Shown here: in pieces, positions 1-12,400 of the stretch
Position numbering within the stretch: position 1 is the stretch's first letter
How the letters are laid out: each line of letters opens with the position of its first letter
From: Syngnathus acus
Lineage: Eukaryota > Chordata > Actinopteri > Syngnathiformes > Syngnathidae
DNA length: 64,000 bases
Direction of reading: 5' to 3'
Assembly: GCF_901709675.1 (NCBI RefSeq)
Contig: NC_051098.1
Location: 3,612,500-3,676,499 of the forward strand
Position numbers and translations under genes: made by a program
Notes under the pieces: model-generated
Database searches by the model: none
Told to the model about the DNA's origin: nothing
The model's input: the letters and a program-made list of their open reading frames with translations, nothing else

Positions 1-351
1 CTATTTCACGTGAAAATAGGCTGCTCTGTTAATGTTTCGAGTAAATCTTCGGATCGATATGGAAGGGAAACATAGGTGAGTAGTACCAATGCGTTAGATC
101 GAACTTTAGTCAGTTCCGATCATTTTATAGGAGATCGTTTGAGAAACGCGATTGTTTACAGAGGGCTCGTTGGTTATTGGCTAGTGGATGCATACCGCAA
201 CCCTCGTCAACCTCAGTTTGATGCAGTATAGCTTCTATTTTATGCGCCTTATAATCCGGTGCGCCTTATATATGGACAAAGTTTTAAAATGGGCCGTTCA
301 TTGAAGGTGCGCCTTATAATCCGGTGCGCCTTTTAGGGCGGAAAATACGGT
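1..351 (+). mobile_element. 3' end of TA-flanked palindromic element, family A (copy A1)
   Basis: The sequence is nearly identical to the last ~350 bp of the copy at 53731-55090, running from CTATTTCACGTGAAAATAGG to GCGGAAAATACGGTA. It carries the paired subterminal words GTGCGCCTTATAATCCGG and GTGCGCCTTTTAGGGCGG typical of the family. The rest of the element lies outside the window. It is non-coding. Superfamily is not proven; a TA target is inferred from complete copies elsewhere in the window. Confidence 0.8.
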
Positions 352-714
352 AATTAAGAAACCCTTCATATTAAAGATTTTCATTGATATATGAAGTCGG
401 GTATGATCTACATTGCAATGTCATTTTATGGGCCAGTTTCGTCTGAGGTGTCTCAACAAACTTGTTTTTCCTATCGGAATTCAATGAGGTGAACTCTAAG
501 TATCATACAATGTGATGGTCAAAACTTTGTCGAATGCATTTGCAAGTTCTAAAGCAAAGGAGTAATGCTTCAAATATCATGAACTGAGAATGGAGCCAAC
601 AGAAGCAAATTTTGCAGTCTGAAACTGGATCCCAAACAATCCAAAGACCCCAAACCTTTGTAGAAACCGCCCCAAAACTGTTATGAATTAATATTCTCAG
701 AATTAAAAGCAGAT
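352..714. other. Downstream intergenic stretch
   Basis: AT-rich sequence between the end of the transposon copy and the putative fat3 polyadenylation region. I see no reading frame, RNA gene or repeat here. Confidence 0.5.
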
Positions 715-735
715 AATATCATGAGCAAGAACCTT

Positions 736-741
736 TTTATT
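736..741 (-). terminator. fat3: Candidate polyadenylation signal of fat3
   Basis: AATAAA on the minus strand about 2.04 kb after the stop codon, followed by a U-rich segment. An alternative AATAAA sits at 1815-1810. Choice between them is inference. Confidence 0.35.
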
Positions 742-1894
742 TTTTTTGCACTGAATACAAAATAAGGAATACAGTAATCATTTTGTACAGTTTCTGTAGA
801 TAACGTACAGTATTTTGACAGTGAAAAACTAATTACAAATTAAATTCAGTCAAAATCAGATTTCAAATCACTGAAATGGATAAGTTTTTTATCTGTTACA
901 TTGTGTGGATTGAACACTATTCATCTGTATTCATTGATGTGGAATGAATTCAATCCAAGTCTGATTGTGAAGAAATCAAAACAACGATATTTAATTGAAT
1001 GCCTCTTTCTCCACATTCTCATAAAAAAAAAGTTACAATCCATACCTATAAAATCTGCATTATAACAACAGCTATGTACACTGTACAACAATTTGTTCAC
1101 AAGCATAAATCTGTTACAAAAAAAAGCCTTAAGCTTAATTAGATCAGTCAATACCTGGATGGTGAAGATGCCAAGTGGCCGACAACTGAAATGCTCAAAG
1201 GAAGTCTCTAACTCGCTTAACTGAACTCTGTGGCAGCAATGATTCAAAACAGAATGTAGAAAGAGCCTGACAACAGTTTTCATTCACATTTTTAGTTTAG
1301 CAGTTGCACTGCCATTTTTTGCATGTTTAATTTAAGAATAAGAATGATATCAATACTGTGACTAAGGCGTAGGATTCACGAATGTGGCACAACATCTCAT
1401 AAATATCTCAACAAAACAGCATCACATCACTTACGTATCATAAAGCAAACAATTTCATGAAACACAATTACTGAAGCTAAGTTTCCCTGTGGTTGCTAAC
1501 ATACATGGATCTTAAATTCACATTCTCACTCACGTTGCATATTAATTAATCTCTTTTAGTACCTTTTCATCAGTCTAAACAGTTTTTTTTTAATACTAGA
1601 TGCTGTGCTTTTCCAGCAGTGCGTGAATAATTGCATTAGTAAATATTAAATGTCAATCTGACTTGCATTCACTGAATAGAATAAACGAACCTATTGTAAG
1701 TTTGCTCAAATATTATTGCCAAAAACTGTTGTTGTTGTAGAATTCTTCCTATTTATGCTATTTATGATTAGCTAAAAACAAAACAAAAGAATGCAAGCAT
1801 TTCTATTGGTTTATTATCCTCCTTTGTCCGTCAGCAGTATTACATGACCATTACTCAGACCATTTGCACAGATTTAATATTGTGGGTTGCTTTT

Positions 1895-1950
1895 GGAGGC
1901 AGCGCGGTGGTCGGCTGGTTAGCACATCGGCCTCACAGTGATGGATGGAT
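1895..1950 (+). mobile_element. SINE remnant: head joined directly to GATG tail
   Basis: GCAGCGCGGTGGTCGGCTGG followed by TTAGCAC..CGGCCTCACAGTG matches the tRNA-like head of the SINEs at 30513 and 58211, but is joined straight to GATGGATGGATT, so the body (about 280 bp) is missing. It lies inside the presumed fat3 3' UTR. Confidence 0.55.
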
Positions 1951-2784
1951 TGTATTGTTGGAACACATCCCTACAAAAGAATTACTTACTGTTGAAAAAG
2001 AAGATAACTAAACAACACCAAAAGTACTGTGTGGTCTTTATACGTAAAGCTACACTCAAATGTTACTGTTCATAAATGATGACACTGTGCTTCAGAAGAG
2101 AATCTCGATGTGTGAGTCCCGAATAACAGAACTTAACTGAAAGTATGTACGTATATTAGCAACAACAGCAGCCCTTAGCTTTCATACAATACTAGTCATG
2201 GTTTCGGGGGCACATTCCACATGAAATAAAATACATGTCTCTTAGAAAAAGCATTTTTTCCCTCACACCTGATTACAAGTCAGGTTATTTTATCATACAA
2301 AGTCTGTACAAGCACTTTAAATTGTGCAATAAAGAAAATCAGGAAGGCAGTATTAGGGGAGGATGTCTGTGTTTCTAGAAAGAAGTACTCCTTTGGCATC
2401 TGTTAGTCAGCAGGAAATCAAACAATCATTTCACTTACATTATTGTCCTTTCTGTTTTCTACATTTCCTCATAATATTTCTAAACATGAATCACTTGTGA
2501 ATTAATCTTTCTCAACATTCTCTATCCAATTATTCTGACATTACATATGACTTCCTGTGGAATTACAAAGGGCACTTCTGTAAATCAAAAAAAGGAATGA
2601 CTTTTTTAACGTGTGATTCAATGCAGAAATACTATGGATGATGCTTTAACAATGTTATCATCGTTTTCATATTTTCATTGTTGTATTAATCGATCAATGG
2701 AAGTTCTTCAAAAGCATTTTCCTACCATACGGCGATGTTTCTGCACCACTGTGTTTTCTTGATGAGACGTCACTATACAATCAA

Positions 2785-3416
2785 TCACACCTCTGTTTGT
2801 TGCTGCGACTCAGTGGTGATGGTGACCCCTCGACGCAGTTCGTCCATACTATCAAAATTGCTGCCATGTTCTGAGTCATCCAGCCCACATGGGGCCGACA
2901 CGTCCGACGCTGATGATGCTCCAATTGACAGCCGCATATTTAGAGAGACAGAATCACCGTTGTCACCAGTTTTTGAGGCAACCCCGCTCACCGAAGTACT
3001 GACGTCCCCGTGTGCTGCCTCCCCCGTTGGAATCTGATGGGGGGGCAAGTATTGACTGGGGTGGAAATGAGGCCTGCCATGCTGATGTCCAGTGTCACCA
3101 GATCTCAAGGTGCTCTCCTTGGAAACTGGCAAGTTAGCAGGTAGGGCAGTATGGGGCTCTGCATAATCCTCTCCGACGGGCAACGGAGGAGGCAATTGGT
3201 CTCGGCTAAAGAATTCTTCTTCATGGGGAGGTGGGTAGTCGCTGTCAACGTCGAAACCCCCAAGGTAGTAGTCAGACTCTAATTCACGAGTGCTTCCTCC
3301 GAGTCGTGAAGCGGTGCCCACTGCAATGCCCCCGGGAGAAGCCTCGTAGCCTGGCACCTCTTCGATGTCTGACAGTTTGGTGCTTGGCATCCAGTCTGAT
3401 GTGTCCCAGTGATATG
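2785..3416 (-). CDS. fat3: fat3 last exon: C-terminal cytoplasmic tail and stop
   Basis: Acceptor ctccag|CATATCAC is entered in phase 1, completing the codon that gives [14 protein letters not shown], a segment shared by FAT1 and FAT3. It continues with [42 protein letters not shown] and HPSQYLPPH, all FAT3-like, and ends QTEV then TGA. The proline-rich stretches are plausible sites for EVH1/SH3 partners (family knowledge: Ena/VASP binding). QTEV fits a class I PDZ ligand. A FAT3-like acidic patch [15 protein letters not shown] lies near the end. Confidence 0.95.
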
Positions 3417-6400
3417 CTGGAGAGTAGAAAAGGACACGGTTAGTGACAAGCTAGAATCTGAAGGTGAAGGATCATGGAATTAGTCAGCACTGCCAACACC
3501 CTCTTGTCCACAGTACAAAGCTCTGCAGTACACATGCCATTGATATGCATTCATTGTGTCACGCACAAGCAGTTGCGACAACAATACACAAAGGTGGTGA
3601 AGGTCAATTACATGACAAGCACTTAATAGAACACTGCTGTGGCATGCACACAATAAACCGTTGAGGGGCAAGATCACAGCATGCACAGGTTCATGGGAAT
3701 TGCAGCACAAAAGCCATGTTAAAAACATCCACATGAAACATTTTGACATGTTAGAATAGCATGTAAAAAAATGGTAAAATATCCCCTTGAATGACGAGGC
3801 AGTCGTATAATCACACATTTGTTGACGCAAGGATGCCCTGTAAAATTATTGGCGTGCCTTAGGGAGTAGTTTGGAGGCTGAAGTAAAAATTCCAAAATAC
3901 TGTGAATTATTATATTTATAAATCCACCTGAACTTATTCATAAGCTTAAAATTTTGAGTAAACTAAATATTTGCCATTTTAAATGACCATTCTTAATGAC
4001 ACAAAGATATTTAGAAAAAACAAAACATGTCCATTACTTTACCTTTTGAAAAAAAAAGGTGCAATTTGGTTTAACGATCGTACATCCATAATCTTATGTT
4101 CTAAATTCCTAGTTGATTTGAATATTCTACAAATAAACAAATTACTAGGATCCTAGAATGTAGCTTTCCTCAAAAACTGTCTGATAACGTCTGGGATATA
4201 GAATATTCGAAATGTAAAAAAAAATGAAGGTGACAAATTATTGTCATTAGCGCCTCGCCTATTTATTTATTATTTGTCATCAGCCTTGTCTTATTACCCC
4301 CAGATGCCCAGATACGCAAATGATGGTGCTCTTTTCAATGTCTTGATTGACAACCTCACACACAGACTCTTAAGTGAAGTCTGGCCTAAATGATACCTCT
4401 GGTTTTGAATACTAATGCTGACTCTTGAAAGAATCATTTTATACGGTGGCTTAATTTAAACATGCAGCACATTATGGTCCTCCTTGTCGCTTTTCCGGTA
4501 ACACATTTTATTGGCAGCTCATCTGAAAGAATGATCAGTGTTATTTAAATTAGCAGAGTTCTGGAGTCCCGGTCTTGGAGTTCAAGAGAAAAGTTCTCAA
4601 CAATTATGATGAAATGTTGGATTGAATAATATAATGTTATTATTGGACTGATGCAGTTGAACAATTGAGCAAATTGAATGAAAAAAAAATGGCAAACAAA
4701 AACAATAACATGCATCAAATCAGAATGCAAATTGCATCATGATTGAGAATGTGAACTTTTATGTCATTAAACACAATTACAATCACTGGTATGGAGGAAC
4801 AACTCCAAACAACATGATAGTACTGTGGCTGTAGTACGGGTAAGTAAGGGGACAAGCAAGACGGGCGAAAGATAGAAAGAAGGATGACAAATGAGTGATT
4901 GTCCTCTGCTGCCAAGCCAACAAGCTGAGGGAAGCGGGGATAGAGCTCAGAAGAGTCATATGAATTTATCAATGACAAAAAGACCATCTGGGTATTTATA
5001 GATAAAAAGATACAAGGAGTAGACTCATGTTAAAAAGTCACTGCCTGGCTATGTGACGTGCAGGCGGTTAGCCAGTCAAATCTCCATATCATCTCATTTT
5101 GCTGTGAGCTCTTCAGCTTTGAGGGATAACGGTAGTTGGTTGGTTTCAAAACTGAGGATTAGAACTTTTGGGTGTTGAGGCACTTAATTGGTTCCACAAC
5201 ACAAAGGAGTGTGAAGCTGGAGGGCCTGGTCACATCAAAGTCACAGAATTGCATCCTCACTCCTTCTGTCTGTTTGGACGGTCGGACAATGATTAATGAA
5301 GCAATTGCCGAGTACAGTATTTGTACGTTAGTCAAATGGGAATGTTAGCCTGATGCTAGTCCTAGAGAAAAGGTCAGATGCTTGCAACAAACTTTATGGA
5401 AAGTAGGTCATCTTATCTTGCCCGAAACAAAATGTTGTCACGGTTGGATTGATAGCGTGCCCTTTTTAAAATATGAATCTGTTTCGTCAGTAGTCATCAT
5501 TTGGCTAAGACATATCTACAGCTGAAGATGAAGTCTACTCCTTGCTGAGAGACAGAGTGAGGGTGAGAGACACAGGAGAGGAATACATCGGTAGATAAAT
5601 AGAGAGAGCGAGAGAGAGAGAGAAAGAGAGACGCAGAAAGAGAGAGACAGAGAGATACAGTAGATAGATTTTTCACCTCTGTCGAAGGTTTGACTTTGGT
5701 CCATGACTGACACTGTCAGATGGAAGAATAACATATGAGAGATTTGAAACATTTGTATGTTTAAGTGACGAGATTTTTGCATGATACATTAAAGTCCGAG
5801 GCCACCATTAGCATTGCTTGATATGTTATGTTAACATACTAGGAAGGATCTCAGTTTGTTGTTTATGTCATGTAACATTAGCAAACCGTACAATTATTAA
5901 GCCTGCTGTTGCTTCTATTCTATTTTTATATTAAATTGTCTTTCAAGATGACATGTCTGTTCTTGGTGTTGGATTTTATCAAATAAATTTCCCCCAAAAT
6001 GCGATTTATACTCCAGTGCGACTTGTATGTCTTTTACTTCTTTGTTACGCATTTTATGGCTGGTGAGACTTATAGTCCGAAAAATACGGTAATAAATTAT
6101 AAATCTAGTGACTCATTTCAATGACCTATTACAAATTAACATAATATCAACCATATTTTCACACATGTCCATCATCTGAACTCACACACTGTCATAACCA
6201 GCTGAAGGGCCCCAATACTTTTAGATCCTATTAACACAAGAAAAATCACAGATTATGAGGCTCTAACTAGACTCTAAAGGCAACGTTCTTGGGCAGCGCA
6301 CCTCATTCAGGAAGAATAAATCATATTTATGAATAAAAATCTGTAATACAATTTAAATCAAATTAATACATTTTGTCAGCATTTGGGAGCATGAAAGTAC

Positions 6401-9400
6401 GCTTACTTGCAAATCTTACAGTCTCAAAGACGTTTGACGATTAAATGATTGTTTTTGCTGGACTTGAGTTGACAAAAATAAATCATAGTTCTGCTACTTC
6501 CCTAAGGCATACGTGTTGTGGAGAGGGGCGTGGTGGTGGGGTCAGAGCCACTATCTTTAATTTTAAAGGGACTTGTAATAGGCGTTCAAGCGATGAATGC
6601 TGTGCCGTATTTGTCCGTTCAAATTGTGCTTTCCTCAAACTCCAGTGTAAAGACAACACAAATTGGAGAAAGAAAGAGTCGAATAGTCAGAGGTGAGATG
6701 CAAAGTGGATGAGACATGGTACCTTCACTTTCGATTGTGTCGACAGCGTCATTGACCAGTCGAATGACGGTCACTATGGAGGCTTTTGGAAGGAAAAAGG
6801 AAGACAGTAATTCATGGTGATGGTTTAGGACATCCACTCAAAATCCTATCAGTTGCCATCCCTGTCTGAATAGAAGACTACCTTTTCAGCCTTTGACCTG
6901 AAGACTTCTCTCACATTTTTGCTTTTACTAATAAAAATTGAACAACCCTCCTAAACAAACATGCACAATGACTAAACACTTCAAATGAGAAATAAAGCCT
7001 CAGGGATCAAAGATAAAAAGAAAATGTAATGAGGAGTCTGGTGCAAAACAACACACCTGCAAAATTATATTGGCTTGAAATGTCAGAAATAATTGGTCAA
7101 AATGAATGCTTTTTAATTAATGGGCTATGAAGTTGACATTTCTGAATCACAACTATTCAGAGAATTGTGGCTCTCGATGAAGTGATGTCATGAAATCAAG
7201 GCAATACAATCAAACCAAGACACAAAGCCATCTGCAAAGCTCCAGATACAGGCTTCACTTCATACAATACACTGTGAAAGATTAAAAACCCTCATCTGCA
7301 GGAAGTACGGCTGGTTGTCGGAACAACTATAATGTGCTTCAGAAATGACTCAAAACGTTTGTTCAACCCCGTTGCAGGATGGTTCACTATATTCTTGTAC
7401 TTGGTGTCACAAAATCAGTGTGAGAAGCAAAGAAAAAACATCCTGTAGATATTCTACAGTTGTAGAGGTTGCTTCATATTATATTAGCAGTAAGGACATT
7501 GTGGACATGTCATTTGACAGTTCGACAGGAATAACGACATTTTTTTACCATTATGGCTTGAGGCACCTCTAAGCATCAGTACACTTAATAAAGAAGGATC
7601 ATCATTGTACAGTAAAATGAACCTAATGCTGCTCCTACTATTGCTTTTTAATCAATTTAGATGAATAGAAAATGAACAATTGCTAACTTCAACTGCTAAT
7701 TTCGTCAATCAAAACAATACCACATTGTTTACAGGGTCAGAACCGTACGCTTGGTTTCTGCTGTAGAGGAATGATTTTGTTTATGACAAAGGCTGCACAA
7801 ACCCATGCACTGAAAACTCATTCTGTGGCTGTGCACTTCATGAAGCAGGTTTTTTATGTGAGCTGCAGCTCCGCAAAAATAATGTATGAGACACAGTTGG
7901 CTGTGGAAATAACATAAGGGAAGCCAGCTTCTGGTTGGAGTAAATGTTTCCATTCCTCCTTCTCTTCTCATTGATGATTCACCCGTCTTGTACTGTCCCC
8001 ATCCATTCTTTCATCCTTATTTTCCTCAAGGACATACTAGGGACATGAGGTCTTTGAATAGTGTTCTATTGTAAGCCAAACATTTCACCAATGTATGAAA
8101 CCCATGGGGAAAGCATTTGTATTTGCATTTCAATGTAAAGACACAGTCCAGGTCTTAACAAGCAAAAGTATTTTAGAAGACCAACATTAACAGAGCTTGA
8201 AAAGGAGAGAGGGCGTATCTTACCATTGTCATCACAGGAGTCGGACTGAAACGAGCTCAGCGACTGGACCTCTGAATTACTGCCCTTGTTGCTCCCCGAG
8301 AGACAAGTTATTTCCTCGGCCATGTCAACCATCTTACCTGTAAAGAGAGGATACTTGCTCAATTAGAATACTCGGTATTTAATCATGTTCACATTTTGAC
8401 ATCACAACACCGTTTCGACACCGATTTGAGCAAAAGCACTTTGTCTTTTGAAGGCTTCAAGTGAGATAATGTCAGAGGGAAGTGGCCACTGAGCTTAGAA
8501 TGTCATAGCAGAAAGAGAAAGACTGGAAGAATCAAAGAAAGGCATATTTTAGAACTGGGTGTCCTATTTTGTTAAGGAGTTGTGATTTTTTCCCCGCTCA
8601 GCTTCTTGTTAGAGAACAGCAAGTGCATAAAGAACTGAAACATTGAACAGCTGGATATGCATATTCAAGAGTTAAGAGAAAGTCAAATTAGGTACACGAG
8701 TAACTCTTATAAAGCATGTTCGTTCATTCTGAAATTTCACCAAACTTCGGTGTACATCATCTGTAGTCGGATTTGGATTTCAGATCACGTACACTCACAA
8801 ACACCATCACCGTCACTCACCGTCATCACTGTCCCACGGGTTCTTTTGTATGGAATCACAGTCTGATCGACAAGGGGAAACTGGGGGTAGGTTTGGGGCC
8901 ACGCTGCACACCACAACCCCCCTCCTGGTGGACCCGGACAAAATCCGTGGCGACTCTGGGTGAAAGGTGCTCATCTCTGTATGCTCCACTGTGCGCCCAT
9001 CCACCATCTTTTCCAATGTTGCCCTTGGATCAGCCTGAAAACAAGGAGTGTATGCCATGGGCCTGACCGGGACCTGTGGAGGTCCCATCATCCCACCCGC
9101 TCCCACCGCGGTGGGCCCCAGTCCGGTCTCTGAATACAGATTGATGGGGTCTCCTGCTGTGCAATGCAGGGTCTTAAACTGAACACCATTGGCTTTGTTG
9201 AGAAGGGCTGCTGTGGCGGGGTCCTGGATCAGCGACAAGTTGTTTCGCGAGTAGCTCTTTTGGAAGACCTTCTTGCGGAAAGCGATGAAGAGGATGATGA
9301 GGGTGGTGATGACAAACAGCACCACGGCGATGCCAATCAACTCCTCCTTTCCGACTACTGCGTGCCCAGCTTGCATGTCCGGGACGACAACGGGCCGCAG

Positions 9401-12400
9401 GCTGCAACGCTGTCCCACAAAGCCCGCAGTGCAGTTACAGTAGAAGGAACCGTGCGTGTTGACACAGATCCCACCATTCTCACACTCGCCCTCGGGATTG
9501 CTGTGGTCACATTCGTTCACATCCTTCTCACAGCTGCAGGATGGAGGGTTGGAGGAAAGAGGGGAAGAAACTGGTATGAGTAGAATGTATGAATAACAAG
9601 GGCTGCACAAATGAGTTTATAAAATAATAAACTGTTTTTGAATCCTCATTTCTCATTGTCAAAGTATATTTATGGACCCGAGTGGAAGTTTGTGAAGATG
9701 CACAATCAGAGGCGTAGCCAAGCCGGGGCGAGCCGGGGCGGCGCCCCGGTTAGGACTCCCTGCGCCCCGGTTGAAAAAAAATCGAGCTTTTTCGATTCTT
9801 CATTTTCATGCCGTTTTTTTCTTTCGGTCTTGCGCGAATGTGCTTGCGCTATTCTATGTGCGCGATGTTATCCATTCACCGTTTGCCTCCCGGACCCGGA
9901 TGTTGTTTTAGCGATCAATGAACGGCGTGGGTGATGTTCGATTTTTTTTCCTGTGGGCGTGCGCCCCTACTGGAAAAATCCCTGGCTACGCCTCTGTGCA
10001 CAATCATCTCAAAGTTCCCACTTCTCAGTGGCCAAATTGACATCTGTAAGGGGAGATATTCTTGCAATTTCTTCTAAACGTATGATCACCCTGCACTGAC
10101 TCCAGCGAGTTCCTTATACTTCCGCCATGTAGAACGCGTGCTGAATTTAAAGGAAACGGGGCACGGGGCATCAATTAGCCAGGGTTCAAGTTGGCTGTGT
10201 TTAGTCTCACAACGGCGCAAACGCCCATTTCTATGACTCAACCCATGCACACAGTTAGATTGCACTTTGGTTAGACTTGTGCTGGCCCCGAAAATCGGTC
10301 CCTTTATGCTTAAGTGAATTTAACAGTGCAATAACCACTAAAATTAACGGAACTGTTGACAAACATGATAATTAAAAAATATATAAATAAGGTTATTTTG
10401 TGAGCTTTTTTGTTAACTATAATAACCTTGGGTGTTACCAAGCAAATTGATTTTTTGGGGGGCCATCTTCAGTGAAGGCCAATATGAAATGGAGATTAAA
10501 TTATATACATTGGCAGTATTTAGTGAAAGAAATGTGCTGCTGAAAAACAATTCCATCATGACTTTTACTACATGTTTTTCTCAAAGCAAACAAAAACTAC
10601 GATTTTAAATAAGTGGAGGATCATCTCTGTTTCCATTTAATTTGCTTAGCTCCTATTCTTCCTGTGGGAAGTCAGAGACTATACGGAAATCAGACAGCGA
10701 GATTTGGGGGCTATTAAAATGGTGGACATAGAGGTATTTCTTCATTTAATGTTAAATGAGGTCAACATAGTTAAAAAGTGAATTACAGTACACTCAATGG
10801 TGGAGACACTCAAGACCAAGTTTTACTAAATCAGAGTAATCAAACAGACCAGGTTATACAACCAATAATAAACTAGATTAAAAGTCTGTTGGCAGCTTGT
10901 ATTCCTCCAAACTAACTGACAAAAATATTATGAAATAATAGATGGAAAACGGTGTGATCAATAAATAGCTTGAGAAGCCGTCCCTGTCAAACACTGATCC
11001 ATGATATACATTGTAATATTGCCCCCAAGTGGCCACAGAAAGAAAACATTTACTTTTTTTTTTTTTGTTAAATATGTGGAAATTAGTTTCTATATCCAAA
11101 ATAAAATTGTGAGACATATGGGTTAAAATTTTAAAGTGCTTATCCATCCATCCATCCATTATCTGTACCGCTTGTCCCCACGGGGGTCACGGGGGTGATG
11201 GAGCCTATCCCAGCAGTCATCGGGCAGTAAGCGGGGGACACCCTGAACCGGTTGCCATCCAATCGCAGGGCACACAAAGACAAAAAACCACCCGCACTCG
11301 CACTCACACCTAGGGGCAATTTGGAGTACTCAATCGGCCTACCAAGCATGTTTTTGGGATGTGGGAGGGAAGTGGAGTGCCCGGAGAAAACCCACGTGGG
11401 CCCGGGGAGAACATGCAAACTCCACACAGGGAAGGCCGGAAGTGGAATAAAGGACTTATTATTATTATCATTATTATTATCATTATTATCTGCACACAAA
11501 ACTATACAACTTCAATTGCAAATCATAATGCTGATATTCGATTGTGATTAGCCCATTTGTACCTCATGTGAATCAATTATTTCTGTGTTTACTTTGTATT
11601 TTGTGGAGGCAAAATCTTGACACATTTTCGAATATCCTCAGGCATGTGATGGCTGTGGCCATGTTTTAGTCCTATGCAACATGCATGCCTAATTAATTAC
11701 TTTTTTTTTTTAAATGTGACTGAATAAATATAAGAGCCTTTCTCCTTACCCCTAAATTGAGAAAAAAAAAGCCACCATGTGCAGAAATACTCTAGATCAC
11801 TACAGCTGTGTTTTTCTCTATCCCTGTGTCGGTCTCATCAATTTCACCCCAATGAATGCAGGCAGATGACCCAGCACACATACTGCAGGTGTTGGTTCTG
11901 TTTGAAGATCCCCCTCCCTAAATAAAGCAGGTTCAGTTGATTCTCATTAAAATATATAAGTGAGGATTTCAATTGCAGGGTTTTAGAACTGAAGTAAGTT
12001 TGCGGAATAATGAAATAAAGATTAAAACTATCTTTAAAAACAATCTTGGATTACAACCACAGACAAGGCAATAGGCAATTATCATCATCCTTTGACGAAC
12101 CTAAAAAATATACACCAAGGATTCAAGGACAGCAGGATTTAGATAGCCTCATCTACAAACACTTGTAATTGATTCACAGTGCTGTTGCCTTGTAGTAAAT
12201 ATTAAAGATATTTAAGATCTACCTAGTAATTCTCATTTATATTTATCATCTTCTGTTATAGTCGATGGTTTAATCATCCATCCATCCATCCATCCATCCA
12301 TCCATCCATCCATCCATCCATCCATCCATCCATCCATCCATCCATCCATCCATCCATCCATCCATCCATTTTCTGAACCGCTTAGTCCCCACGGGGATCG

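Larger units (their letters stand above)
715..2784 (-). other. fat3: Probable 3' UTR of fat3
   Basis: AT-rich, without convincing reading frames, directly following the fat3 stop codon in transcript direction. On the minus strand AATAAA hexamers occur at 1815-1810 and 741-736; the second is followed by a U-rich stretch, so cleavage near 715 is plausible and would give a UTR of about 2 kb. The actual 3' end cannot be fixed from sequence alone. Confidence 0.4.
3417..8223. other. fat3: fat3 intron between the last two exons
   Basis: A 4.8 kb intron containing a GA-rich simple repeat (5601-5660) and a fragment of a TA-flanked family B element (5860-6089). The remainder is AT-rich without any reading frame, RNA gene or repeat that I recognise. 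Confidence 0.8.

Noticed and set aside
2735-3037. 100-codon plus-strand reading frame
   Set aside because: Antisense of the last fat3 exon.
6445-6837. Overlapping short reading frames on both strands
   Set aside because: No homology recognised, no splice context, length expected by chance.
9164-9583. 139-codon plus-strand reading frame
   Set aside because: Antisense of the fat3 EGF/transmembrane exon; no independent support.
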